NCBI GenBank assembly: GCA_029207755.1
Contig: JARCOQ010000011.1
Location: 22,471,212 to 22,535,211 of the forward strand
Source of the DNA: Chamaea fasciata
Lineage: Eukaryota > Chordata > Aves > Passeriformes > Sylviidae
DNA length: 64,000 nucleotides
Reading direction: 5' to 3'
This document shows positions 1-12,180 of this stretch, in pieces; position 1 is the stretch's first letter; every line of letters begins with the position of its first letter. The notes below the pieces were generated by a model. It did not search any database. It was not told the origin of the DNA and saw only the letters and a list, made by a program, of their open reading frames with translations. Position numbers and translations under genes: made by a program.

Positions 1-1691
1 GAGCCTCCTGCCCGCTGGGGTTTGCATCCGTGGATCTGGCAGGGATTTCTGGGCAGGTGGGGAGCAGTGGGATCAGGAGATTCTCCTGCTGTGCCCGGGC
101 TGTTCCTGTCCTGTGTCACCTGGAATTGTCCCCAAAGGTCCCCACAGAGGGGTGATGAGCTCACCCACGCCGTCCTCGCCTTGGCAGGGCTGCTCCCTCT
201 GGAATATTGCTGAGGAATTACTTCAGGAGATTGCTCTCTCTTGCCACAGAGATCCCACTCTGTGAGCTCCCAGCTACAATCATTTTAATCCTAAATCCTG
301 CCCTGGAATATATCCTGAATATCCAATCCCACCCAGCTGCTGGGAGCTTGGCACCCTCAGTTTTCCTCTGCGACATTTGGAGCCAGGAAAATATTAAAAT
401 ATTGGGGAGAACACAAATACATGGCTCAAGATGTTACAGAGACAAACCCACTCGGTGCTTTTAAAACCAGTCTTCATTTCCTTTATTTATTTATAAATGC
501 AGCCCCACAAACAAAAAAGCATTTAGCACACTTGTCCGTGCTTCGTGTGGCTCTTTTCTCCTTATATCCACTTTATTTCTCCCCTCTGCAAACTCGCAGC
601 CTTTGTTTTTCTTAAGGTTTTATTTTAGCTCCAGATTTTAGCTCTCCAGATTTCTCATCTCCCCGGGGCATATCTATTTGTTTGGATGACTATCTTGCCT
701 TTCCTGGAGAAATCTGAATTCCTAAGTTGTTGATCCAAGTCTCTCCAATGAGAAGTCGTTGTCCATCTGTTTGCTCCCTCCGGAGCGGCGCTGGGAGCAG
801 CAGGGAGGATTAATGTGTGTGGAGCAGGCTGCAAGTTAGGCCTGGATTAGCAAGGACAGCCTCATGCCTTGTTCTCCCCATGTTCCTGAGGAAAGAATCC
901 CCTTGGTTACATGGATTATTTTTTTTTCTGCTTTCCAGGCCCAGGGAACTGTCTGGAAAAAAAAAAAAATCTCCTAAAATCCCACCATCATTAAGACCCA
1001 GGTTCCAGCTGTCTCCATCCCACCTTAAACCTGCATTTGATGGACTTTCCTGCAGGTTTTTCAGGAAAACCTGTGCAGGACCACAGTGCTTGCAGGAGGA
1101 GGTGGCTGGGGCAGGTTGCAGGGTTTCAGCAGAAGGGGGAATCTGCTGCAGAGGACTCGGCGCAGCAGCCCAGGAGCCAGCTAAAAACCCGTGTGGGCTG
1201 TGAGGCTGACCAAACAAGATGTTACCAGCCGCAGGGAGGTGATTTATTGTGCAGGGGCTGAACTGCTGGAGGAGAAAAAGCTGTTTGAGCAGCGGTGCAG
1301 CCGTGCACACCTCACCTGACGGGCCAGGATGGATTCCTGGGTGGTTTGGGGTGACTCTGTGTCCTTGTGGGGTGAGGATTTGGGAGTGGGGGGCTACAGG
1401 GGCTTCTCTGCCGGAATGTCCCCTTGTGTCCCGTGGAGCCAATGCCCCTGGATCCAGGATGGATCTGTTGGTGGACACAGCCGAGTGTCTGGGAGGAAGA
1501 GTTGTCCGGGATAAAGGTTGTAGGAATTTTGGGGGAAACACTGGAGCTGCAGAGAGGAGCGTGGGGTTTGTGGGAGCAGCAGCCCCTGAAGGTGGGGCAG
1601 GAGCTGAGATCCCCTTTGGAATCCAGCCCATGGAGGAGCACAAATCCTTCTGCAGCCCAGGGGGGACCCCACAGCCGGGCAGGGTGGAGGC
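1..1691. other. Non-genic stretch, moderately GC-rich
   Basis: I see no gene, RNA or recognisable transposon here. The DNA is GC-richer than most of the window and CpG-poor, so stop codons are rare on both strands and long chance frames appear (for example 810-1739 on the minus strand). A 13-A run sits at about 957-969. The short inverted motif cctgcagg/cctgtgcagg near 1050-1080 is unremarkable. Confidence 0.6.
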
Positions 1692-1835
1692 TGTGATCCC
1701 ATGGGAAGGCCAGGCTGGATCAGATCTGTGTGATTCCATGGAGAATTCACGCTGGATGAGCTCTGTGTGATCCCATGGGATGTCCCCACTGGATCGGCTC
1801 TGCGTGATCCCATGGGAAGAGGAGCCCAGGCTGGA
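1692..1835. repeat. 37-bp tandem repeat, about 3.9 copies
   Basis: Four successive units begin at about 1692, 1729, 1766 and 1803, exactly 37 bp apart. Each opens with a version of tgtgatcccatggga, then a variable middle, then a ggatnnnctctg-like end. The last unit is partial. Units differ by several substitutions but keep the period, so this is an older minisatellite. I see no coding meaning. Confidence 0.85.
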
Positions 1836-2445
1836 GCAGGGAAGAGTGAGGAATCCTCACCCTGAGAAGGGAAAAGCTGGCATGAGCTGACTGCAGCCCC
1901 CATTCCCTGTTCCCTCTGTTGGGAGTGACGCTGAGCCCGGGAAGAAGGGAGGAATAGGATGAAGATGTTTTTAAGATTTAATTTTAATTTATTTTTTAAT
2001 TCCTCCCGGTGGACTCCACTCTGCCTATGACCCCTCCTTGTCCTTCCCTCACCCCAAACCATTCCTGGGATTTCCCTCTGTGCCCAGCTGAGCAGGGAAC
2101 GATGGAGCAGCTCTGGTGGCCGGAGTGACCCCAGCTCATCTCTTGTAGCTCTTTAACTCATTAATTAAAACCCTCAAACCCATTTCAGTGACGACTCCAG
2201 GAGCTGTTCGAGTTCCGAGCAGCTCGTCCCGGCTGGGATCTGCTCCAGGCGGATTTTGGGGACAGGCAGGGACAGCAGATGGCAATGTGGCGCTGCGAAG
2301 CGACCGAAACCCGGGGAAACTCGGGATGGGCCACGACATTCCTTGGAAAATCAAGAGCAGCGCTGCCGTGAGGGGTCGCCTGATGGGTTTTCCATAGGAT
2401 ATGATGGATGGATTGTGAACCAAGTCAGCCGAGACTCCGTTATCT
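1836..2445. other. Non-genic stretch
   Basis: No gene seen. A T- and A-rich patch lies near 1970-2000. The interval 2180-2340 is slightly richer in CpG than its surroundings but too short and weak to be a CpG island. Confidence 0.55.
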
Positions 2446-2745
2446 TCATGCGGGAAAAGCCAATTCTGTATTTTCATCACTCATTTTATACAGTTCTGAC
2501 AGACCTTGTAGGCAACTTTAATTGGTTAATCGCTTTCTTGCCAATTAACTCTATTGGTTAGTAAAAGGTATTCTACTTGTCCTTTAAATCTCTTGGATTG
2601 TTTACATATTTTCTTTACTGCTTCTCACGGGACAAATCCCTTGTCATTGCAGGTACATTTGTTTTAGAGCTCAGGAACAGGTTGTTCTGCTAACGAGTTT
2701 TCATACTTATCTTTTCATAGGGGAACTTGCAAATGACTTCGAAGA
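2446..2745 (-). mobile_element. LTR-like interspersed repeat, copy A
   Basis: This segment aligns along its length with 38958-39240 in the same orientation. Shared blocks include cattggt-type motifs, ctattggttagtaaaagg, acatattttctttactg and gggacaaatcccttgt, in the same order with similar spacing. Two diverged copies of one dispersed element are therefore present. Orientation is inferred from copy B, where the minus strand carries an ATTAAA signal near a terminus that reads tgttgag on the plus strand. The family is not identified. A TATAAAAG-like motif on the minus strand near 2802-2809 could belong to the same element. Confidence 0.6.
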
Positions 2746-3721
2746 AGTGCCAGGCTGACTTTGGCAATTCAGCAGAGCGGGCCTGACTTCATGAAGCCCT
2801 TCTTTTATAATTCTTTTACCTCTCACGACAGTGAACCTGCTCAGGAGTCACTTTGTCGTTGTTCTCTTTGTGTCCCCTCAGAGCTGGGCTCATGGATTTG
2901 GGATTGGGGGACACTCCCAACCTGTCCCTTCCCCTTAGGGAAGGTCCTTTTAGGATTTTATGCCTTAGAAAGGCCGAGCTTGGGCCCACAGTGGGGTGGC
3001 TCCTGTTTATTGGGGGCTCTCTGTGTGTTTATTTGGATTTAAATGTTATTTTATCACTGGGGATCTGTGTCCACAATGAGGCCTCTGGATGCAGAGAGCT
3101 GGAGCACAAACCTCAGCTTGGAATATGTGAATTATTCCCCAACTCCAATAATCTCAAGAAGGCTGTGACCGCATGGGGGGACTCTCTTTGCTGGTTTTAA
3201 TACAAGCCTTGTGATAAAACCAACCAAAATCTCAAATTCCCTCATTTTTGGTGCCTCCACATGTTGAAAATCAGGAGGCAGAGGAGCTGTAAATGCAACA
3301 TAAACTTGGCCATCTCCCTGATTTGTGGGACTCATCGATTCATTAGGCAGCCAAATGCTGTTTTCTCCACCCGCAACTGATTTTTGCCCGGCAAATTAGT
3401 GGTGGGCAATTAGAGGTGTTCCTTAAAAACAAAAGAAAAGGTTAATGAGGAACCCAAATCCTCAATAAATCCAGTGAGAGAGAGTCTCCTGCTTCCCCTT
3501 GATGCCTGCAGAAGGAGGAAAAGATTTTTTGGTTTTTTTCTTTTTTTTTGCAGGTGCTTCCCAAGTGCCTCTTTTTGCCCTGGAGCAACTTTTGGGTGGA
3601 AAAAACGGGGAGAAAATGGGAGATTTGGGGGTCATTTGGAAGAGCAGGGTTGTGGTGACCAAGTCAGGGCTCTCAAATCCTTTTTACAGCACTGAGGGGA
3701 GGTCTGGGCTCTCTATCCCAT
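2746..3721. other. Non-genic stretch
   Basis: No gene seen. The only notable composition is T-rich sequence at about 3520-3550. Short frames here have no recognisable domain. Confidence 0.55.
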
Positions 3722-3795
3722 TGATGCCTTGGGAAGGCTGGCCTGGAACAGAGACTGGACAGAGTTAGGGAATAAAATAGATACTTATTAAAACA
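3722..3795 (-). mobile_element. LTR end fragment
   Basis: The segment opens with tgatgccttgggaaggctg and continues through cagagactggacagag and aataaaatag. This matches the inner end of the LTR family seen complete at 8015-8459 and 59442-59960. The match is lost soon after about 3795, so only the U5-side end is preserved in minus orientation. It is a truncated copy or a diverged relative. Confidence 0.75.
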
Positions 3796-6700
3796 ATAAT
3801 GGGGACGATCTCCAGGCTCTTGGAGCAGTAATCAGTGTTATAAACAGCCACGCCACGGCCTTTTCCAAATTTATCTTCCCATCCCTTCGTCACTGTTGTT
3901 ATCCCTGTTTCCCTCCAACTGAAATCTTTCCACTCAATTGGTTCTAATTGACTCAGTCACTTGAAGGAAAACAGCTTGGGGAAAAAAAAAAAAAAAAAGG
4001 GGCCTAAATATGTATTTTTTTTCCTCATGAAACCTTCCTCAAACGAAAAGAAAAAGATAAATCCAAATTACGGAGCTGCTGTTCCCAAAGGAGACCAAAT
4101 TCATCTGCGACATAATTGGAATTACAGCATCTCTTGGCAGCCCCAGAAGAGTAATCAAGGAGAAAAAAACTAAACCCAGCCCAGGCCCTGGAAAGTTATT
4201 TTAAAGCTAAAATGAAGCACTTGAGAAAAAAAAAAAAAAAAAAAGTGATTGAAAATAAAACCAGTTTTAGTGAGTTTATTCTGAGTAAACAAGATCTAAT
4301 TGAAAATACAGGGATATCAACAGCTCTGGGACTGAGAAATATCTGGAATTGCATGAATTCAGCACAGAAAACATTTGGATTTCAGCTCCATTTGCCCATT
4401 TTACTCCATAATAGACAACGGGAATATTGGGTAAGGAAATGTCCCGCTCTGTTCTGTTTCCATGGAAAAAAATAGTGATTTTTTTTTTTTGGCTCCTTTT
4501 TTAGAGAAAAGCTGAATATGCATCAGGCAAAATGTGATGTAAAATACTCTGAATATTCAGGAGGATCTGCTGGGTGCTGGGGCAGGGTGGAATCCTGGAA
4601 TTAAGCTGGAAAACCCTCTAAAGGAACTGAATTCCCCCAGCACAGCTGAGGCCATCCCTTATCCATATCCCCAGTGCCAAGGAAAACAAAAACCTTGGAG
4701 AACTTTTCCCAGGAGCTGCCGTGGGCAGGAGCTGTTCACTGCTCCCTGATTAATTTCAACAGAGAAATATTTGCTCCTCGGAGTAACTCATCCTCCCTGG
4801 AGCACTCTGGGGGCTCCCAGGCCTGCTGAAAAATCCCCAAAGTCTCCAATCCTGAAGGAAAAAAAAATTCTTTCCCGTTGGTCAGATGTAGGAGTGATGC
4901 TCTGCCAGGGGGGTTTTTACAGTTGGAGATGCTTCCCAGGGCTGAATCCCAGAGCAATCCCAAGAAATCAGCGCTGCTGGGAACATGAAAAGCTTCAGTG
5001 GGGCTGGAAGAATTTATCCTATGGGGAAAATTATGTTGTTTTCAATTTTTTTTTTCTTTCTGTGCTGTTTTGCTGGAGTCTGGGGCAGGTGGGAGTGGAA
5101 TTGGGGCGCTGGAGCCACTGCTGGGCATTCCCAAGGGATTTTTATCAGCCAGGATGTGCTGGGATTTATGGGAATCACTTTTCCTTGAGATTTAACTTCA
5201 AATCTGCCCCAGATTTCAGAGCCTCAGGGCTTTGGGGATTTGCAGCGTTTTCAAATTTGCAAATGCTGGAAGTGCCATTATTTGAGCAAGTCTTTATTAA
5301 CCACAATAAATAAAGACCTTTTTTTTTTTTCCCCTGCAGCAGGCAGGCTCCTGAAATCCTGGGAATGTGTGCAACAGCAGGAATCTGCAGCTCCACGCCT
5401 TGGATAATTGGGAGTTTTTGCAGCCAAGCTTGTTCTTTAGTGCCTCTCCTCATGTGTAATGTGGTGTGAGAGGCCTTGGGAGTTGGGATGTAGAGGGAAA
5501 ACTGGATTTATCTGTGGATGGCAGGGCTGGGAGTGGATGAGCTTTGAAACCACCCCCTGGATCCATGAATTTGCTTCAATACGGTTTATTTTTCCTTTTG
5601 AAGCCCCTGGTGGCCCCAAAAAGGTGTGGGGAACAACAGACATTGTCCATGGTGGCTTTTTCCTGGGATGAATCGGTGTTTGGGGTCAAGCCCTGAATTA
5701 TTTGCTCCGTGCCATCTGCCCTGAGACACAGATAAAGTTTCCAACAGATTAATTTCTTGCTCTTGCGGGGAAACAATTCAAAAGTGAGAGTGGTTGAACT
5801 CTTCTTTTTATTTTTTGGGGTGTGTGTTGGTTTTTTCCCCCCCTCGAAACTGGCAATGAAATGGAGCTTAGAGCAAAGTGAAGAGGCTTCAGATCTGGTA
5901 TTAATTTTAGCCCAATCCTGCCAGGTTGTGTTTATCACTCCAGCAGCTGTTTTGAGACTTCACCTGCCCTCCTTCACACCTGGAGCATTTCTGCCGTGGA
6001 GAAATTGGTTTTGTTTTCCGTTTCCCCAAATATTCCACCTTTTCTCCGTTCATTATCTCTGTCAGGACCTTTCTCAACCTGCCACTCTTCTTCCTGAGCT
6101 CCTCTGGCAGGAATGTTTTACTGATTTGCAGCAGGAACTTCCCCTGATTTTCTGCCCCTCCTGATGATTTTGGCTGTGAATGGAGGAGCCTTTGTGCCGT
6201 TTGCTTCCTCTCAGGTTTTTAATACCAGCAGAGGCTGAAGGGAAACAAAAAATGCAAAGAGTGACATTTGTGAGGAGGGGGAGATTTCCATGCTGGCAGC
6301 TCTCAGTGGAATGTCGGCGTTGGGATGCAGCAATGATTGATTTCCTTCTGCTCCTGAGGGGGCCTCTCACAAACCCAGCTGGAGCCACCTGCAAATAAAA
6401 GTTTTGGTTGCTTCTCCCACTTCCAAAAAGTGATCAAAAAGTAGTAAAAATCCAGCCTAAAACTGGAGTATCAGCTATTGCTCTATTTTGTTTTTTAAGG
6501 GATTTAAATGCTTTACACTTCAGTATTCAAATGTCATTTCCCCCCCCTTTTTTTTTTTCCTTCTTATTCTTCCTAAAATTCCCATTTCCTTGCTTTTCTC
6601 TTCTCACTGGTTCATCTTGCCCAAATTTCCTCCTTTTTAAAGGTCTGCCATTTTAACAACTGCAGACTCTTCTGCAGCCAGGATTACAAAGATTTCAGAA

Positions 6701-8014
6701 AGAGGAACTTCAAATGCTTCTCGGTTTGGACCCATCATTTGTAGCTTATTAAAGCCCAGCTCTAGTTTTTTTTTTTATTAGATAATCAATAAATCTAATC
6801 AAGTTTTATAGGAAGGGTGGCTTTATTTTATGCTGTCATAAATTCTCCTCATTTTGCCGGTCAACATTTACGAGGGATTTGAAAAGCACTTTGAAAAAGG
6901 AACCCCATCCTGTCCCTCACATCCAGTTTCTCAGCAGGACTCTTGAATTTCTGTGCATGTCACGTTAAAAGCGGAATTGACAAAGTTTAATAAATCTGTG
7001 CCCCGAAATCGACCCAACACAGACATCCCAGATGGAAACTCGTCCTCATAAACAACTTTTTAGGTATGGATGGGGATGAATCACTGAAAGAAATTCTGAT
7101 TCGCATTAAAAAGGAAACAAACAAAACCAAGTATTAGAATATTAACTCAGATCTTCACAGCTTTGTTGCTGCTCTGGCGTTAAACAGCACTGGGATGGTG
7201 CCTTAGGAATGTTCTGGGGAAGCTGGAGTTATTTCAGCCAGGAAATGTGAAATCCCTCAGCTGTGAGAATGTCTGGGATGACAGACTTGTGTTGGGGGGG
7301 CTCCCTGGAGGAGGGTCAGGGATGGTTTGTGTGCAGCAAGGGAAGCGAAGGGAGGCTCCTGCTTTCCATGGTGCTGAAATTCCGAGGGAATTCAGGCTCA
7401 CGATTATCAACTCCTTGAGCAAAGCGCTTTAGGGACAATGTTCTTTTACAGTGAGACTCATGGCAGATGAATTATTCTGGGAAAAAGAAAATTAACTCTT
7501 TTAAAGTAGTGGAATCTGTCAGTGTTTCCTCTGAGAAAAATATTAAATATAAAAACGATTTCAATGTGTCACTGAATCCGTGGTGTCCATGTGCTGCTTC
7601 AATCTGTTATTCCTCTTCATTTTTTTACCAAATACTGAGTTAGGTTCGGGCTTGAAATTAGAATTGGGCTTCAAAGCAATATTGGGGAGAGGCAGAGTAA
7701 GAGTGGGAGGACTCAGGAGCTGAGGTTGTAGTAAATTTAACCTGTTATCTACCACCGGGTGTAGGGATCTGAGTGTTTGGGAAGGCTGAGGAGCCACACT
7801 GAGCTTTAAGGATGATCTTCCTCTGAGAACACCCTCAGTCTGAGCCTGGCAGCAGCACAGCCTGACCCAAAGGATGACATTTCGCTCCCTGGATAAGTTT
7901 TACTCCCTTAAGGTGCTGTTGGTGAGGATCAGTGCAGGATAAATGACCTCCCAAAAGGTTGTTGGCTCTTAGTGCCGATGATTTCTGTGCTGGGGCTGCC
8001 TGGGAGAGCAGGAT
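3796..8014. other. Non-genic AT-rich stretch with homopolymers
   Basis: No gene, RNA or clear transposon is recognised over this 4.2-kb interval. It holds A17 (3982-3998), A19 (4226-4244), several T runs of 10 or more and a C8T11 junction at about 6540-6558. Predicted frames are short and translate poly-T or poly-A as Phe or Lys runs. Confidence 0.55.
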
Positions 8015-8459
8015 TGATGCCTTGGGAAGGCTGTCCTGGACCAGAGACTGGACAGAGCTGGAGAATAAAGTAGAGATTTATTGAAAGGCCTTTAAGGATT
8101 CACCTTGGGCAGGACAAGAGCCTGGCCAGGGCTGCACCCAAAATTGACCCAAAATGGTCCCAAAATGGACAAACAATCACGAGGTCTCACGCTTTTATAA
8201 GTTTTGGTCCATTTGCATTTTGGGGTTTAATTGTCCAATCCCAGCTCCAGGTTGTGAGGTCCCATCCTTGGTTCCTCCCTCCAGCCCACCCTTGTTTGTG
8301 CTTTGGGGCCTGAACGTTGTCCTTGGTGTGCAGCAGGAGAAGGATTTGTTTTGTGTCCCTGCTGTGTGCAGAGCTGAGTGACACTGACTGTGAGCTCAGA
8401 GCTGCACCCCTGGGCAGCACAGAACCTGAAATACATGGAAGCTCAAACTGAAGGCATCA
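8015..8459 (-). mobile_element. Solo LTR, minus strand, complete ends
   Basis: The element is bounded by inverted termini tgatgcctt at the left and aaggcatca at the right. It is flanked by the same four bases, ggat, at 8011-8014 and 8460-8463, which fits a 4-bp target-site duplication. Read on the minus strand it has an octamer ATGCAAAT (8211-8218), a TATAAAAG box (8192-8199) and an AATAAA signal (8077-8082), the order expected for U3, R and U5. No internal retroviral sequence or primer-binding site lies beside it, so it is a solo LTR. The same family occurs at 50888-51356 and 59442-59960. I do not assign a family name. Confidence 0.9.
8192..8218 (-). promoter_or_regulatory. LTR core promoter: octamer plus TATA box
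   Basis: On the minus strand a perfect POU octamer ATGCAAAT precedes TATAAAAG by 11 bases. The arrangement is kept in the two other LTR copies. Activity is not shown by sequence. Confidence 0.6.
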
Positions 8460-8885
8460 GGATGAGTTTTCTGGGATCACAGAACCACTGGAATTTTCTC
8501 CCGTGCCACTCCTCTAAGCAGGCAGGCTCCTCAGGGCACTTTCTCATTCCCACTTCTTCCTTTTACCTTTTTTTATCTACGGTGGGTTATTTTTTCACCT
8601 GTGTCTGTGTAACTCCTGGTTTTATCTCCTAATCCAAGCCTTTCTTTCTGCCCTGTGGGAATGTTTTCTGGGAACGTCCTCTGATCCTTCCCTGCTCCCT
8701 GGCTCTCCATACTCTGCTCCCACGTCCCAGTGAGGTGGGATCACCCCTGGAAATTCCAGATTGCTGGAATGCTTTCCTAAAGCTCTTTTCCAGTGTGGGC
8801 TTTGCCCAAAATGAGAGATGTGTGGACAGTGCTTGAGGGAGAGATGATTTTTGATGTCGTGCAGGAAGTGTCCGTGGTCTGACTT
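8460..8885. other. Non-genic stretch
   Basis: Unique sequence between the solo LTR and a CR1 tail. No gene seen. Confidence 0.55.
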
Positions 8886-9076
8886 ATGAAATCGTGGAAT
8901 TGTTGAGGTTGGAAAAACCTCTGGAGTCAGGTCCAACCTTTCCCCAGCACTGCCCCATGTCCCCAAGTGCCACATCCCCAGGGCTGTTAAATCCCCCCTG
9001 TGACCCCATCCCTGCCCTGGGCAGCTGTGCCTGGCTGGACAGCCCTTTCCATGGTGAAATTTTCCCAATATCCCAC
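8886..9076 (-). mobile_element. CR1 LINE 3' fragment
   Basis: Plus-strand motifs gttgaggttggaaaaacctc, then a gtccaacc-type block, cagcactgccccatgtcc, and ccctttccatggtgaaattt occur in the order of an inverted CR1 3' end. CR1 is the main avian LINE and its copies are usually 5'-truncated, as here. The match is diverged, suggesting an older subfamily. Confidence 0.8.
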
Positions 9077-11989
9077 ATTTTTTAGCGCTGATTTAGTTCA
9101 AGGACAGGCTCGGGAAGCGTTGCCAAGGGATTTCAGGTGCCCTTCTGTTGTGCAATATTGTGTCCTATTTTCCCAGCCCTCGGAGCTCGCAGACACCTCG
9201 GATTCAACAACCACTGCATATTTTAATTTATTTCTCTGCTGTAATTTATTTGTGGCCAGGAAGACACGGCTGGGTTATTAATATTCCCCTAATTGCTCTG
9301 TTTCCTGGGAGTAACTTGCCTTTTGTGGCCGAGCAGGAGGTGACAGTGACAGCCGGGCCGTGACCTGGAACGATGCGACTGCTTTGATCCCGACCTTAAA
9401 ACCAGGGCAGGAGGCCTTTACTCACGTCAACGCTTCTTCCTGCTAAAGCAACTCTAATTTTAGGAGAAATTGTACTTATTCATGAGTTTGGATGGCGCAT
9501 TTTTACGGAGCAAGGGTTGGGAAAGGTGTTGGCGGTGCTGCTGTAGCTGGGGAATTACAGGGAGCGGGGCCTGGGGGTCACCTCTGAGGTCAGGAGGGGC
9601 CCGAGCTTTGGTGTTTTGGCCTTTGGGGACGAAACCCACGGAACGTCCTCGTCAAACATCCATTATCTGCAGTCTAAATATGAAACAAATTCAACATTTA
9701 ATAGGGAAAGATGGAACAACAGAGAACTGGAATCTTGGAAACGCTGCAGATCTTGACTTGGGGCCTTCGGGTCTTCTGTGCTTGATGCCCGACCTCAAAC
9801 AGAAACCACGTAAAACTTTGGGGGTTTTGCCCTTTTTCCCCCTCCATCACCATTTCCCTCTCTTTCCTATTCCCCCCCCCACTTCTTGCCATGCACACAC
9901 TTTGATTTCCACGCTATTTTTGGCCAGCAGCAGTTCTTGATATTAATGGGCTCAAATCTAAGAAATTTACCTCGAAAAAGTGATGATGATGCCCCTACAG
10001 AGTCAATATTTCAGAACAGCTGCAAGAGGGGAGATTTTAGAAGGTACCACCAGCCAGAGTGATTTTTTTTTTTAATCCTTTATCTTAAATTTGAGTCAAC
10101 TCTTGTGGAATAATCTCGTTATCCATAACGACCTGGCTGGGCAGGATGAGATTCCCACATTTTGTGGCTCTAACTCGTCTCCATCCTCATCTCTGTGTCC
10201 CTGGATGTGGAGGGATACCATGCAAAACGTGGAATGTTTTTAGATATCCTTTAGTAAAAGCCATGAATTCCCAGTTAATGGAGCTCGAGTGTCAGGGAGA
10301 GTCATTTCAATTCCACTTCTGACAAAAATAATACTTCAGAACACGCAGAGAGCTGGGAGGAATAATTGTGCTTTCCTTATTTATGTGGCAACTAATAATG
10401 GAAAAGAGTTTTTTCCTCTCATAACGTGATTTAGTCTTATGAAACAGTGATTTGCTTTATTTTTTTACCATGGAGAGTAGTTCTGGCTGCTGCTCTCTCT
10501 CGATGGGAACAAGGGATTTTTTTTTTTTTTTTTCTGGGTGTCAATTGCTTCCCCAGCCACCTGAACTCAGGGATTTGGCTTTAATTTTAGCCACATTTCC
10601 CAATATTCTGTTCAGAAAGATGCTGTTTGGCAGATAATGGATCATTCACAGCAACAATTACTAAAAAATATGGAATAAAAGCTGCTTTTGAGCCATGTCC
10701 TGAGGGGTCTGGGGGCTGCCTGGTGGCAGGGATTGAATGTGTTGGACTGGGAGAGTCTGATGCTAGTCCCAGTGGTTGCTGCCTTCATTCCAGCAGATAA
10801 AAGGGGAAGAGGATTCCCTTTAAAACTTTTTACTTTTATGGCCAGAGCAGAGTGAAAATTCTGCAGAACACAAAGCTTCTTCTGGCTCTGTTGAGAATAT
10901 CCCTGCAGTTCATCACTGGGGATAAACCGGGAGTCGGTTACACCTCGTCCATGAAAATCCTGCTGCGCTGTTTGATGCTTCCCCAAAACCTTCGTGGGGG
11001 AAAAAAAATTGGTTTTCTCTTTTCTTTTTTGATGTTGGCACTGCAAATAGGAACTCTGTGTGAGAAGCTCTGAAGTTGAGATTTATTTGTGGTGCTTCAG
11101 GTGTAAAAAAAACATTAAAAAAAATTAGCACTTGAATAAACCTTCTTTGTGTCTCAGCTGTAGCTTGTCAGTGGCTCCTGCTGGAGAACTTGCCTGATGA
11201 CGAATAAATTAAAAAAAAAAAAAAAAGATGGCTTTTTATTATAAATTGTTTTAATGAAACCCAGAACAGCTGGTTGTGACACCTAGAAATGGTTTATACA
11301 AATTGCCCTGTGAGGCCGGTGAGGGCCTGGCTCAGGTTGCCCAGAGAAATTGGACCAGCAGAGCCCGTTTTATTTAATATTAATTGAGAGTTTGGGGATA
11401 TTTTTTTGGACGAATTGAGGCACAGACTTTGTGTGCAAATCACAGAGATGTTGCGTGAACTGTTTTGGAGTTTTTAAGTAACCAGTTTTTCCCAGCCAGC
11501 CAAAAGAGCCCCTCCCTTGCACAGCTGCACTGCAGCTTTTATATAAATTAAATCATAAACCCAAGAACAATAAATACATTTTTCTGCTGCCAGAATTTTG
11601 CCTGGATCTGATCTCTCCTCACCTGCCCTTACCCTAGGTTGCCCAAACAATGATTTGTCCCATTTTTCTGTCGTTTATCCCAAAATTCCCTTCTTTGCCA
11701 GCTCCCCCAACCCAGAACTGCCATAAAAATTTCCAAAACGCTCCTTTTGGGACCCTTTGAATCTTTATTTCCCTCGAACTCACTCTGATAAAATTCCAGC
11801 TCTTGCTGCAGTATCACTTCCCCAGCTCCTGAAGCTTGAAAGAGCAGCAGAGCTTGGCTTTACATCTTGCTGGATGCTTCGGGAGTGATTTCCATTTAGG
11901 TGCTCAAATGAATCTATTTTCAGGAAAACACTGGGTTTTCATGGGTGAATAAAACCTAATCCTGCCTGACGAAAACACGGCTATAAATA
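9077..11989. other. Non-genic AT-rich stretch
   Basis: No gene or transposon recognised. Contents are T runs near 10060 and 10517-10533, A16 at 11211-11226, and otherwise unique sequence. A MEF2-type motif CTATAAATAA occurs at about 11981, which is unremarkable alone. Confidence 0.5.
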
Positions 11990-12180
11990 AGAGCTGATGC
12001 CATTGCATTCGGAAGCAGCAATTAGAATTAGTGGGCAGGAGATTCTATTTCTGGGAAGACCTCGCGTCCGCAGGGTCGCGGATGTTTTTATTTATCTGGT
12101 TTGCTCTTTAACTTGCAAAATGTCCAAGTGGATACGCACAGTATTTTATTATTACCCTGTGTTTTATTAAAAGCAGGAAT
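11990..12180. other. Unique AT-rich segment with a small CpG palindrome
   Basis: The interval is repeat-free by eye. It contains homeobox-type ATTA cores and a short CpG-bearing inverted motif, tccgc...gcgga, at 12067-12082. It reads like a candidate conserved non-coding element, but conservation cannot be judged from one sequence. Confidence 0.25.

Noticed and set aside
810..1739. 309-codon minus-strand open frame, the longest in the window
   Set aside because: It lies in GC-rich, TA-poor DNA where frames on both strands are open, translates an A/T homopolymer as FFFF and KK, overlaps the 37-bp array, and shows no domain or splice context.
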